Shown: positions 1-43,400, counted from the stretch's first letter. The stretch is DNA of 64,000 nucleotides from Tubulanus polymorphus (GCF_964204645.1 NC_134026.1:31729150-31793149), one strand, 5' to 3'. Made by a program: numbers and translations. The notes: generated from the sequence alone by a model not told the origin.

Positions 1-26139
<26,139 letters not shown>

Positions 26140-26142
26140 ATC

Positions 26143-26148
26143 AATAAA
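26143..26148 (+). terminator. Polyadenylation signal of FRY
   Basis: AATAAA begins 4 bp after the TAA stop. This is very close to the stop, so the 3' UTR may be very short or a later site may be used. Confidence 0.6.
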
Positions 26149-26179
26149 ATATTTATATTCAAATTATAATCAGTGTTGT

Positions 26180-26960
26180 TCTGAGTTATGTCTCAGGGGT
26201 GTCCAGGGTTCGAACCCAGTAATCCCTGGGTGATGCTGATTCCTGACTGGTCCTGATGCTGTATAGTGGATGTACCAGGGCGTCCCGGGTTCGAACCCAT
26301 AGATATGCCTGTGACGACATGCTCGCCATCTATCGGAACTTTGCTGAATTATCAAACTCAGAATTGACAATGGCAAAGTTTTAGAATGAACCATGTACAG
26401 GGGTGTCCCGGGTTCGATTCCAATAATAACTGATACTGATCCAGAGTTGTCCTGATGCTGAATAGAGGATTGACAGGGGTGTCACGACCGTACGGTGCTG
26501 CCGCTATGCTCATCGTTAGCGGGATTTTCATACACTAACTGAAGTCAACTCTGGCAATCGTCGTGCTGTCCAGTTATACTCCGTAACCCTAGCTTACCAG
26601 AGTTGACTCACGCTAGTGTATGAAAATCCCGCTACCGATGAGCATAGAGGCAGCACCGTACGGTGAAATGTTGATATCTTAACAAAAGTAATTACTGATA
26701 ACTGATTCAGAGTGGTCCTGATGCTGAATAGAGGATGTGCAGGGGTGTCTCGGGTTCGAATCCAGTAATTACTGATACTAGTTCGGAGTGGACGTGGTCC
26801 TGATGCTGGATAGAGGCCGTTTCCCGGGTTCGATCCAGTAATTACTGATACTGATTCAGAGTGGTCCTGATGCTGAATAGAAGATGTACAGGAGTGGCCC
26901 GGGTTCAAACCTAGTAATTACTGATACTGATTCAGTGGTCCTGATGCTGAATAGAGGATA
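26180..26960. repeat. Tandem/dispersed units with tRNA B-box-like motif
   Basis: Several units of roughly 80 bp contain tcctgatgctg ... gtgtcccgggttcgaa. The ggttcgaatcc segment matches the pol III B-box consensus, but no matching A box or cloverleaf is visible. Copies continue on the far side of the insertion (29925-30055). Confidence 0.75.
26487..26664. mobile_element. 178-bp palindromic (MITE-like) element, intact copy
   Basis: Begins and ends with accgtacggt. The two about 68-bp arms are imperfect inverted repeats of each other around a spacer of about 42 bp. No coding capacity, so non-autonomous if mobile. The spacer contains gtaaccctagc, the empty form of the site occupied in the second copy. 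Confidence 0.8.
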
Positions 26961-27327
26961 TACAGCAGTGTCCCGACCGTACGGTGCTGCCGCTATGCTC
27001 ATCGTTAGCGGGATTTCCATACACTAACTGAAGTCAACTCTGGCAATCGTCGTGCTGTCCAGTTATACTCCGTAACCGAGTTCATAAATTAATTTTTTAT
27101 GAACTCACCCTCTCAACCTTTAATCTGAAACAACTTATTCCTATTTACTCCTAATATTTCCATATTTTAAACATTTTAAACGTGAGAGTAAAATGTTAGC
27201 ATAATAATCTAGAAAATAAGATGAAATATAGATTTCGAATAATACAAAATCAATTTTCAACATAAAAAGTGTGAGTAAAGCGTGAGTGAAATAATTTATA
27301 TTTAAAACAGTAAATATTTATATTTGA

Positions 27328-27915
27328 ATGAGTTTTAATAAAAGTTTTGTTATAAAAATGAAGACAGAAGAAGAAGAACCTAAATTCAAAATCGAAATCA
27401 ATGAAACCAATAAATTATTTTCACAGTTTAACATTAAAAATTATATCTCAGCAACAAATTTAGTGTCCGCAAGACATTATAAAATTGATAACATTACTAT
27501 GATTAATCAAATATCATCAAATAAAACATATTTAATTACTGAACTAATTGATACTTTTGATAATGGCGTTAAAAATCCAAAAATATTCAATACAGTTTTA
27601 AATCTTAAAGGAACTTTAGATGAAAACATAATATATATTCTTAAAACTCCTTTCAATGAAAGAAAAAGTGATATAATACTTTCTAAAGATTACAATGATT
27701 TGATTAACTTAAGAATTGAAAAAAGACAACTATATTATTTCAATTTTGATAATAAACAAATTATCTATAATGAAAATTCATCAAATATTGGAACTCAATG
27801 TGAGTCAGTTAATGATAATTCATATAAAGATATTGCAGTTCAATGTAATTTAGATGATGAATTTAGAAAATTCAATCCTGATGAGAAAGTGTATTGTTAT
27901 TGTGGAGGTAAATAA
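27328..27915 (+). CDS. Hypothetical protein in AT-rich element, 195 aa, stops inside a zinc-finger-like motif
   Basis: Not recognised. The protein is Asn/Ile/Lys-rich and soluble-looking, without signal peptide or membrane segment. A second in-frame ATG lies at 27358. The C-terminus has a C-x-C-G-G pair (Cys codons 27895 and 27901), and the TAA stop falls three codons after the second Gly-Cys group. In the same frame after the stop, His codons occur at 27925, 27937 and 27955 before the next TAA at 28027, the pattern of a CxCG...H...H finger. So the ORF may be a nonsense-truncated form of a longer protein. Two short segments (TQCE and VQCN) look like an internal repeat. Codon use is strongly A/T-ending, unlike the host genes. 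Confidence 0.6.
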   Translation: MSFNKSFVIKMKTEEEEPKFKIEINETNKLFSQFNIKNYISATNLVSARHYKIDNITMINQISSNKTYLITELIDTFDNGVKNPKIFNTVLNLKGTLDENIIYILKTPFNERKSDIILSKDYNDLINLRIEKRQLYYFNFDNKQIIYNENSSNIGTQCESVNDNSYKDIAVQCNLDDEFRKFNPDEKVYCYCGGK

Positions 27916-28163
27916 TTAAGACCACATAAATCAAAACATTACCAAACAGTTAAACATATCGAATATGAAAAAAATAATGAATATATTGAAAAAAGATTAA
28001 GCTGTATGTTTCAAATGTATAGTAGTTAAAGCATTGAGAAATTAGTTAATGAATAACTGTTAAGGGAGTAAGTTTAATTGTTATTTGATTTGAAACATAT
28101 AAAAGTTTAATATTTCTAAAATATTAAATATTTATCAATTTATTAATTTTTATCTTTAAATAA

Positions 28164-28373
28164 ATGTATGATTTCAACATTCCAACTGGAAGTAGTGATT
28201 TTAAACATTATTTAGTTGCTGGAGGTTTAATATTGGCTGCGCTTTTCTGTTACTATGAGAATATTAGTAAAGATCTAATGAATGAAAATATAAAATTGAG
28301 TAAAAAGTTAAAGAAGTTAAATGGAAACAACCACAGAAAAAATAACAATAAAAAAGTTCATGATTTTACATGA
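28164..28373 (+). CDS. Hypothetical small membrane protein in AT-rich element, 69 aa
   Basis: Not recognised. Residues about 15-30 form a hydrophobic segment (YLVAGGLILAALFCYY), followed by a charged Lys/Asn-rich tail with coiled-coil character. This suggests a single-pass membrane protein. It lies about 250 bp after the first ORF and 60 bp before the third, in the same orientation, and ends with TGA. Confidence 0.5.
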   Translation: MYDFNIPTGSSDFKHYLVAGGLILAALFCYYENISKDLMNENIKLSKKLKKLNGNNHRKNNNKKVHDFT

Positions 28374-28433
28374 TTTGGAGGATTAAGACAGAATCTTTTA
28401 ATTTAATTTATTTTATATATTTTAACTATAAAG

Positions 28434-28685
28434 ATGAGTGATAGTAAGGTATTAAATTTATTACATCTAATATATAAAAATCAACAGAATATTAAATCAA
28501 TTATTATGATTTCAGGTTTATTTTCTTTTTCAATTTATACTATAAAACAGTTGTTAGAATTCTATGATTCTTGTAAAATTAGATACGCTAAATTAAAAGA
28601 TAACATAAATTATATTTCAGATCGAATAAATAATATTAATTGTTGTGAAATATGTAATAAAAGATATAAAAATTCAAAATCATAA
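28434..28685 (+). CDS. Hypothetical membrane/zinc-finger-like protein in AT-rich element, 83 aa
   Basis: Not recognised. A hydrophobic stretch around residues 22-38 (SIIMISGLFSFSIYTIK) is followed by a helical Lys/Asp region and a C-terminal C-x2-C pair (codons 28644 and 28653). The TAA stop at 28683 takes the position of the conserved hydrophobic residue of a classical C2H2 finger. After it, in the same frame, His codons at 28692 and 28704 give the exact C-x2-C-x12-H-x3-H spacing, and the frame runs on to 28748. A premature stop in a formerly longer protein is therefore likely. Confidence 0.5.
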   Translation: MSDSKVLNLLHLIYKNQQNIKSIIMISGLFSFSIYTIKQLLEFYDSCKIRYAKLKDNINYISDRINNINCCEICNKRYKNSKS

Positions 28686-28994
28686 AGGAATCACATGTAT
28701 ATTCATGAATTGAATGATAAACTGTATAATTCAAATTATGTTTGTTAATGAAAAAGATTAATTTCCTATACATATTGATGGATGAGTGGATGAATTGGAT
28801 GAATTGGATGAATGGTACGAATGGATGAATGGATGAGTCTTCCAGTTCTTCCACTCATCCATTCATACACAATTCAAAATTCTATAATATTTCAAATTAT
28901 GATTTTATTTTATAAATTGAGAATAAAACTGTTAAATTAGCTGAAAAAATGAAATATTGTATAAAATAATATTTCATTAAAAAGGGGATTGAGG

Positions 28995-29338
28995 TATTAA
29001 TGTATTAAATACGTATTAATGGTATTTAATACATATTAATGGTATTAAATACGTATTAATGGTATTAAATACGTATTAATGGTATTTAATACATATTAAT
29101 GGTATTTAATACGTATTAATGGTATTAAATACATATTAATGGTATTAAATACATATTAATGGTATTTAATACATATTAATGGTATTTAATACATATTAAT
29201 GGTATTAAATACGTATTAATGGTATTTAATACATATTAATGGTATTTAATACATATTAATGGTATTAAATACATATTAATGGTATTAAATACATATTAAT
29301 GGTATTAAATACGTATTAATGGTATTTAATACATATTA
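28995..29338. repeat. 20-bp AT-rich minisatellite inside the inserted element
   Basis: Seventeen copies of ggtattaaatacgtattaat with two substitutable positions. No frame of interest. Confidence 0.95.
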
Positions 29339-29414
29339 TGCTTTATCTATTAAATCAAAGTCACAGAAGTAATTTATTTTTTAATTTATTCATATATGTT
29401 ATAAAATTTCTTTA

Positions 29415-29725
29415 CATAAACTAGAATAATACGAGATGATACTAAACTTATTCAAGGTAAAGTTTTTCTAGTATTATTCTAGTCAAATGTAAAGTAATTT
29501 AGTATCAATAAGAAATATTAGAAAAACATTAGAAAAACGATAAGTTACTTTAACAACACTTGCTTATTCAATTGTATTGTTTTTTATTTTTTGTAAAGTA
29601 ATGAAAAGTGAACAAGAATTGAATAGATTCAATAAGAATTATAACAGGTTTCTTTAACGTTAACTAAATAATACTAGCTTATTCAATTGTATTGTTTTTC
29701 TAATGTTTTTCTAATATTTCTTATT
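29415..29725. repeat. Nested inverted repeats near right end of AT-rich element
   Basis: A perfect 32-bp inverted pair occupies 29507-29538 and 29694-29725. A smaller inverted pair (actagaataatac, about 29419 and 29470) lies to the left, and a 22-bp direct repeat (29562 and 29678) is interleaved. Could form a hairpin; function unknown. Confidence 0.8.
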
Positions 29726-30059
29726 TGAAATTTATTTTAATTTTTTATGAACTCGACCTCTCGACCTTTGATCTGAAACAACTTATTCCTATTTACTACC
29801 CTAGCATACCAGAGTTGACTAACGTTAGTGTATGAAAATCCCGCTACCGATGAGCATAGAGGCAGCACCGTACGGTGAAATGTTGATATCTTAACAAATG
29901 TAATTACTGATAACTGATGCAGAGTGGTCGTGATGCTGAATAGAGGATGTACAGGGGTGTCCCGGGTTCGAACCTGGTAATTACTGATACTGATTCAGAG
30001 TGGTACTGAAGCTGAATAGAGGATGTACAGGGTGTCCCGGGTTCGACCCCAATATATTG

Positions 30060-30240
30060 CAGTAACATCCGAAATTTAAATCTGATATGATCGCCATCTA
30101 TTGGATTTTAACTGAATCGTCGATTGGAAAAATGTAGTCAGTTCGGCAAAATTCCACTAGATGGCGATCAATGATTTGTTTGAAATTGTCGTTTCAAGAA
30201 AATTCCAATAGATGGCGACCTATGTCCTCTTATTGTCAAA
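30060..30240. promoter_or_regulatory. Cluster of CTCF-like GATGGCG motifs
   Basis: Three copies of cca[ac]tagatggcga-type sequence in about 120 bp, in both orientations (about 30090, 30160, 30208). More copies lie downstream of and between the last CaMKK exons (about 31165, 31218, 31303, 31342). They resemble the CCASYAGRKGGCR CTCF consensus, but could also be part of a dispersed repeat. Confidence 0.4.
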
Positions 30241-30895
30241 TTTTAAGATGAAACAATAATGCAATTGATAGTATATGTGTTATCCTCCTTGGGAGTAGGT
30301 TTGAAGCTAGGTCCACTGTGTGGATGCCGCAGCTGCTGCTGCTGCTGCTGTTGTCTTAAAAACAAAATAATAAACCGTTCATCTAAAGGTATAAAAAGTA
30401 AACTTTATTCAATTTTAAAAAGTATATTTACAACTGAGATTTATATGTATGTATATATATAGAAGCCACAATGATAAGAGAGAAGAGGAGAGTGAAGAGG
30501 AGAGTGAAGAGGAGAGAAAAATGTGTGATTAAATATAAAAAGTGAAAATATGTATAAATATTAATTATGCAAAACAGTTATTGAAAAAGTATACATGATA
30601 CAATAATAATATAACTCAGCTCAGCATCAATCACTTTCAACCAATGAGCTTCACCCGATTTAAAATTAGCCACGCCCACATTTATTTACTGCTCTACATA
30701 TAATTTCTATTCTTATTCTAGATGAAACTAATTAAATTTCTGTTATAATCCTGGAGTAGCTGCCAGTAATAAATTCTCAGCAGCAAAATTCAAATCATTC
30801 TCAATCTTATTATGAACAAAAAGAAGGAAAAAATAAATTTTTTAAGAGTTTACAACAAAATTACAAAATTCCATCGATTTCAGTGAACACAACAT
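30241..30895. other. Intergenic, no gene seen
   Basis: AT-rich sequence with a ctg microsatellite (about 30331-30350) and gagaagaggagagt repeats (about 30475-30515). It may include the CaMKK 3' UTR: tttatt, the reverse of AATAAA, occurs at 30681. Confidence 0.5.
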
Positions 30896-31118
30896 AAACA
30901 TAGATCGACCAGATCAATCAAACATAGATCGACCAGATCAATCAAACATAGATCGACCAGATCAATCAAACATAGATCGACCAGATCAATCAAACATAGA
31001 TCGACCAGATCAATCAAACATAGATCGACCAGATCAATCAAACATAGATCGACCAGATCAATCAAACATAGATCGACCAGATCAATCAAACATAGATCGA
31101 CCAGATCAATCAAAATTA
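30896..31118. repeat. Minisatellite, 24-bp unit
   Basis: Nine copies containing catagatcgaccagatcaat, downstream of the CaMKK stop and possibly in its 3' UTR. Confidence 0.95.
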
Positions 31119-31236
31119 TAAAACTGTAATAAAATAAAATGCTTAGAAATTGTGTTCAATATCCAATAGATGGCGTGCTCATCTGTCTTAATAGGGGGTT
31201 ACTGATCAGTATTCATCTCAATAGGTGGCGTTGATG

Positions 31237-36961
<5,725 letters not shown>

Positions 36962-37289
36962 TTTGAAAACAATAAACAAAAATCATCGAGATAAATAGAA
37001 ACACTTGACGAGCAGCAGCAGCACACGACCACTGTCACTGCAGCTACATATACTGAATATACTGAACTGAGCTGAGAGGGGGAGAGAAGCTTATTGATTT
37101 TTTGCATGACAACTACCATGGATATCAGTACACACTATAATACACATTTATAGTAGCAAAGTATTAATCAACAAAATGAAAGTAAAAACAGATTCAATTG
37201 GTTTTAGTAAGAGCTACTTATAATAATGAGCTGCTGTAATCATTAAATAGCTTTTACTTGGTAAAAGATATTACTTTATATATACACAG

Positions 37290-37800
37290 GATCCTTGGAG
37301 GACGACTGTACAGAGAAATGCTGGACCCTTGGAGGACTACTGTACAGAGAAATGCTGGACCCTTGGAGGACGACTGTACAGAGAAATGCTGGACCCTTGG
37401 AGGACGACTGTACAGAGAAATGCTGGACCCTTGGAGGACGACTGTACAGAGAAATGCTGGACCCTTGGAGGACGACTGTACAGAGAAATGCTGGACCCTT
37501 GGAGGACGACTGTACAGAGAAATGCTGGACCCTTGGAGGACGACTGTACAGAGAAATGCTGGACCCTTGGAGGACGACTGTACAGAGAAATGCTGGACCC
37601 TTGGAGGACGACTGTACAGAGAAATGCTGGACCCTTGGAGGACGACTGTACAGAGAAATGCTGGACCCTTGGAGGACGACTGTACAGAGAAATGCTGGAC
37701 CCTTGGAGGACGACTGTACAGAGAAATGCTGGACCCTTGGAGGACGACTGTACAGAGAAATGCTGGATCCTTGGAGGACGACTGTACAGAGAAATGTAGC
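37290..37800. repeat. Minisatellite, 34-bp unit
   Basis: Fifteen nearly identical copies containing cttggaggacgactgtacag. Open in three plus frames and one minus frame; no gene. Confidence 0.96.
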
Positions 37801-37869
37801 TGCCCGAATAAATCAATTCCATCAATAATGATTCAATTTCCAATTGAACAATTTAAATTGTTATAGATG

Positions 37870-38145
37870 TTGATGGCTCTATACACTGACAGTAACAGTG
37901 AGCTGAATTTTGATATTTCAGATTCCTCAGTGACAGTAACAGTGAGCTGGATTTTGATATTTCAGATTCCTCAGTGACAGTAACAGTGAGCTGGATTTTG
38001 ATATTTCAGATTCCTCAGTGACAGTAACAGTGAGCTGGATTTTGATATTTCAGATTCCTCACTGACAGTAACAGTGAGCTGGATTTTGATATTTCAGATT
38101 CCTCAGTGACAGTAACAGTGAGCTGGATTTTGATATTTCAGATTC
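37870..38145 (+). repeat. 48-bp tandem repeat containing an acceptor-like segment
   Basis: Six copies. Each has ttttgatatttcag, a good splice acceptor on the plus strand, followed by attcctcagtgacag. No plus-strand gene is recognised here, so the acceptor-like segment may be coincidental or a relic. Confidence 0.92.
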
Positions 38146-38689
38146 CTGAGGCTGAGAATCTGAACTCGAGTGAAATAATTTCTTCAGTTCCGTTTCATCA
38201 GTTGTTCATTGGATACACAGCAGATATCAAACTATTAGTTACTATAGCAACGATATAATTAACAATAAATTACCAAGGCAACAACAGCACTCACCCACAC
38301 TTCTGGAATAATCCTAATAAGAAACGTAAATATACAGTAGCAGCAGCAGTAGCCATGAGTTAATCATTGATTCAGGAGTAACAATAACAGCAGTGATTTT
38401 ATCATCATCCGGTATAAGTTTCAGATAAGAGAGAGACTAGTTTAAGTGAGGCCACGCTACACTATACAGTCATCTCTCTCTCTCTCTCTGTCTCTCTGTC
38501 TCTCTCTCTCTCTCTACATCATATATGAATGAATCAATCAATCCCCACCACACAGTTCACATCTCCCCCCTTCCCACTCCCTCCCTACACCCCACTCCCT
38601 CCCTACTCCCCACTCCCTTCTCATATCTAACCATGTACAAATCGTATCATTTGATTATACATAATCTATGTAGAACGCATTAAACGCAT

Positions 38690-39745
38690 CCAGCCCGGGG
38701 TTCCTATCCCAGCCCGGGGTTCCTATCCCAGCCCCGGGTTCCTATCCTAGCCCGGGGTTCCGATCCCAGCCCGGGGTTCCTATCCCAGCCCGGGGTTCCT
38801 ATCCCAGCCCGGGGTTCCTATCCCAGCCCGGGGTTCCTATCCCAGCCCGGGGTTCCTATCCCAGCCCGGGGGTTCCTATCCCAGCCCGGGGGTTTCTATC
38901 CCAGCCCGGGGTTCCTATCCCAGCCCGGGGTTCCTATCCCAGCCCGGGGTTCCGATCCCAGCCCGGGGTTCCTATCCCAGCCCGGGGTTCCTATCCCAGC
39001 CCGGGGTTCCTATCCCAGCCCGGGGTTCCTATCCCAGCCCGGGGTTCCTATCCCAGCCCGGGGTTCCTATCCCAGCCCGGGGTTCCGATCCCAGCCCGGG
39101 GTTCCTATCCCAGCCCGGGGTTCCTATCCCAGCCCGGGGTTCCTATCCCAGCCCGGGGGTTTCTATCCCAGCCCGGGGTTCCTATCCCAGCCCGGGGTTC
39201 CTATCCCAGCCCGGGGTTCCTATCCCAGCCCCGGGTTCCTATCCTAGCCAGGGGTTCCGATCCCAGCCCGGGGTTCCTATCCCAGCCCGGGGTTCCTATC
39301 CCAGCCCGGGGTTCCTATCCCAGCCCGGGGTTCCTATCCCAGCCCGGGGTTCCTATCCCAGCCCGGGGTTTCTATCCCAGCCCGGGGTTCCTATCCCAGC
39401 CCGGGGTTCCTATCCCAGCCCGGGGTTCCTATCCCAGCCCGGGGTTCCTATCCCAGCCCGGGGGTTTCTATCCCAGCCCGGGGTTCCTATCCCAGCCCGG
39501 GGTTCCTATCCCAGCCCGGGGTTCCTATCCCAGCCCGGGGTTCCTATCCCAGCCCGGGGTTCCTATCCCAGCCCGGGGTTCCTATCCCAGCCCGGGGGTT
39601 TCTATCCCAGCCCGGGGTTCCTATCCCAGCCCGGGGTTCCTATCCCAGCCCGGGGTTCCTATCCCAGCCCGGGGTTCCTATCCCAGCCCGGGGTTCCTAT
39701 CCTAGCCCGGGGTTCCTATCCCAGCCCGGGGTACCTCATCCAGCC
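38690..39745. repeat. Satellite, 19-20-bp GC-rich unit
   Basis: About fifty-five copies of cagcccggggttcctatcc with rare length variants, one of the longest arrays in the window. Confidence 0.97.
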
Positions 39746-39929
39746 CAGACAGACATATAGATGGACTGATGGACGTACCTACAACATATACAATATATCG
39801 CAAACATCATTCTAACTGTGGCTGACACAACTGCTAATCACCATGGTATCCACTGAAATACTCATCAACATCATTATCACCTCACACTCTTACACACTAT
39901 CACACACTCTCTCACTCTCTCAACAGTAG

Positions 39930-40215
39930 CCTTTACACCTGAACACAGCCTTAACACAGCCTGAACACAGCCTGAACACAGCCTGAACACAGCCTGAACA
40001 CAGCCTGAACACAGCCTTAACACAGCCTGAACACAGCCTTAACACAGCCTGAACACAGCCTGAACACAGCCTGAACACAGCCTGAACACAGCCTTAACAC
40101 AGCCTGAACACAGCCTTAACACAGCCTTAACACAGCCTGAACACAGCCTTAACACAGCCTGAACACAGCCTTAACACAGCCTGAACACAGCCTGAACACA
40201 GCCTGAACACAGCCT
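39930..40215. repeat. 11-bp satellite
   Basis: About twenty-five copies of acacagcctga with T variants. Confidence 0.95.
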
Positions 40216-40344
40216 AGCACCTAGCGGTAATGAATATTTCTAGGAATTTCTAGAAAGTAAAAGTAGGCCTAGCCTACTAGGGATGAGGGTCACATGAAGG
40301 ATACCAGTTCTAGGCACAGGTGCATTTTTCCCATTTAAAGGATA

Positions 40345-40455
40345 GTCCAATCATAGGATAATCAGAGAGGATAATCTGAGTGGATAATCTGAGAGGATAA
40401 TCTGAGTGGATAATCTGAGAGGATAATCTGACCTGATAATCTGAGAGGATAATCT
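40345..40455. repeat. Short tandem repeat
   Basis: Several copies of gataatctgaga/gtg, adjacent to the distal CaMKK exon. Confidence 0.85.
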
Positions 40456-40468
40456 GATTTTAACTTAC

Positions 40469-43400
40469 TTCGGTATATCTCCTATTCGAGGAGCTCTCAT
40501 AATGCGATGATGATTTGTAGTTGGTTTTAATTGTACGTTATTCGGTGTTCGTAATTTCAAACAAAGACTCGCTCCTGAAAAAACAATATTCATCGTTACC
40601 ATGGTGATACAGATACACTGTCTCCCGCGTATAATGTGTTTATAATCTGGTAGATGGCGCATGCGAGATCAAGACTAGTGTCATCAGAATCGACACATCA
40701 TAGACGACAACCAACATATGATATATCATAGATATTGATATATCATTCTTACAGACATTGATATATCATAAGAGTAGATGCTGATATATCATTCCCATAA
40801 CTATTGATATATCATTCTCAAAACTATTGCAATAGCGTTCAGTTGGATATTGATATATCACTCTTATAGATATTGATATATCATTTTCATATTTCATACG
40901 AGAAAAGAAGATGTTTTTGAAGGTTCAAAGAGTTTATATATAACCTCTTCACAACCACAAACAAATCACAAACAAATCACAAACAAATCACAAACAAATC
41001 ACTTTTTATTCTACAAAAATCTCACATGTGACATAAAACAAACTCCACCCTGTTACATCGAATATAGACTATACACAGTATCAACCTCCCCCTCGCCTAC
41101 CCCATCACAACACCTCAATTACTCCCTCCCCCCATCACAACACCTCAATTACCCCCTCCCCCCATCACAACACCTCAATTACCCCCTCCCCCCATCACAA
41201 CACCTCAATTACCCCCTCCTCTATAACAACACCTCAATTACCCCCTCCCCCCATCACAACACCTCCCCCTCCCCCATCACAACACCTCAATTACCCCCTC
41301 CCCCCATCACAACACCTCACTTACCCCCTACCCCCATCACAACACCTCAATTACCCCCTCCTCTATCACAACACCTCAATTACCCCCTCCCCCCATCACA
41401 ACACCTCCCCCTCCCCATCACAACACCTCAATTACCCCCTGCCCCATCACAACACCTCAATTACCCCCTCCCCCATCACAACACCTCAATTACCCCCTCC
41501 TCTATCACAACACCTCAATTACCCCCTCCCCATCACAACACCTCAATTACCCCCTCCCTCATCACAACACCTCAATTACCCCCTCCACCATCACAACACC
41601 TCAATTACCCCCTCCTCTATCACAACACCTCAATTACCCCCTCCCCCCATCACAACACCTCCCCCTCCCCCATCACAACACCTCAATTACCCCCTGCCCC
41701 ATCACAACACCTCAATTACCCCCTCCCCCCATCACAACACCTCAATTACCCCCTCCCCCATCACAACACCTCAATTACCCCCTCCTCTATCACAACACCT
41801 CAATTACCCCCTCCCCATCACAACACCTCAATTACCCCCTCCCTCATCACAACACCTCAATTACCCCCTCCTCTATCACAACACCTCAATTACCCCCTCC
41901 CCATCACAACACCTCAATTACCCCCTCCTCTATCACAACACCTCAATTACCCCCTCCTCTATCACAACACCTCAATTACCCCCTCCCCCATCACAACACC
42001 TCAATTACTCCCTCCCCCATCACAACACCTCAATTACCCCCTCCTCTATCACAACACCTCAATTACCCCCTCCTCTATCACAACACCTCAATTACCCCCT
42101 CCCCCATCACAGCACATTCATTGAATAAATGGATAATTAATGCCCACACTCAACCCCCTCCCTTCCCTCCCCCTCCCGTTCTTTTATCATATACTGATAT
42201 TTTCTAAACCTAATTGATGGATCACCCTATTGTTTCCTGAGAAACACGCTCGTTGCCTGGCAACTTATGGCGTGGCTAGAAGAGAATGAAATCGGGATTA
42301 AAGAGAAAAACAGACACACATAGAGACTGGAGTAACATTAAACCAAGAGTAGTTATAATCAATACAAGGTGTGTCTGTTACCTATACTGCAAATATTTGT
42401 ATCCTTAGGATCTAAAAATCTATTGACACAAACTTGTAGGTATCTAGATACGGGGTATCTAGATACCGTCTCATCACAGGTGGATCATGGGGGGGGGGTT
42501 ATTATAACGATATCCTGGATCCAGGTAGGGATACATTCAGCAACAGGTGTCTAGTTATCAGTCACCTGCAGTCATACGTAACAACACCTGATTCAACGGT
42601 CTGTAGTCGGTCACATGACTACAATGGGTTTATAATCGAGCACCAGAGGTTCAGAGTAGGGGTAGGGGAGGGGTGGAGGCAGGGGATGGAGGTGTGGAGA
42701 GGAGGGGTGGAGGCAGGGGTTGGAGGTGTGGAGGCAGGAAGGGTGGAGGGGTGGAGGCAGGGGTTGGAGGTGTGGAGGCAGGAAGGGTGGAGGGGTGGAG
42801 GCAGGGGTTGGAGGCATGTCTGAGTAACTGCGTGTGTTTACTAAATCTCAGGGAGGGTTCAGGTGTGTGAGTGTTTACTGAATCTCAGGGAGGGTTCAGG
42901 TGTGTGAGTGTTTACTGAATCTCAGGGAGGGTTCAGGTGTGTGAGTGTTTACTGAATCTCAGGGAGGGTTCAGGTGTGTGAGTGTTTACTGAATCTCAGG
43001 GAGGGTTCAGGTGTCTGAGTGTTTACTGAATCTCAGGGAGGGTTCAGGTGTGTGAGTGTTCACTGAATCTCAGGGAGGGTTCAGGTGTGTGAGTGTTCAC
43101 TGAATCTCAGGGAGGGTTCAGGTGTGTGAGTGTTCAGGTGTGTGAGTGTTCAGGTGTGTGAGTGTTCAGGTATGTGCGTTTACTGAATCTCAGGGAGGGT
43201 TCAGGTGTGTGAGTGTTCAGGTGTGTGCGTTTACTGAATCTCAGGGAGGGTTCAGGTGTGTGAGTGAATCTCAGGGAGGGTTCAGGTGTGTGAGTGAATC
43301 TCAGGGAGGGTTCAGGTGTGTGAGTGAATCTCAGGGAGGGTTCAGGTGTGTGAGTGTTTACTGAATCTCAGGGAGGGTTCAGGTGTGTGAGTGTTTACTG

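Larger units (their letters stand above)
27078..29797. mobile_element. AT-rich inserted element, 2,720 bp, with 3-bp target duplication
   Basis: The insertion is flanked by acc (27075-27077 and 29798-29800), present once in the empty copy. It carries 59-bp direct repeats near its ends (27091-27149 and 29739-29797, about four mismatches). The left end is a small palindrome (gagttcataaa / tttatgaactc). It contains three plus-strand ORFs, a 20-bp tandem array, and 32-bp inverted repeats near the right end. Base composition is far more AT-rich than the host exons. No transposase, integrase, polymerase or capsid signature was recognised, so its class is unknown; a degenerate or non-autonomous virus-like or transposon passenger is one possibility. 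Confidence 0.75.
26976..29876. mobile_element. Second copy of the 178-bp palindromic element, split by a 2.7-kb insertion
   Basis: Same ends and arms as the copy at 26487-26664. Removing the 2,720-bp insertion and one 3-bp duplication leaves exactly 178 bp. Flanking bases on the right also match the first copy, suggesting that a larger unit was duplicated before the insertion. Confidence 0.8.

Noticed and set aside
27328-28685. A non-standard genetic code in the AT-rich element
   Set aside because: The extended frames still end in TAA, and the second ORF ends in TGA, so no single reassignment explains the stops.
38690-39745. Regular direct repeats resembling a CRISPR array
   Set aside because: Units are contiguous with no unique spacers, and the genome is animal. 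The same applies to all arrays in the window.
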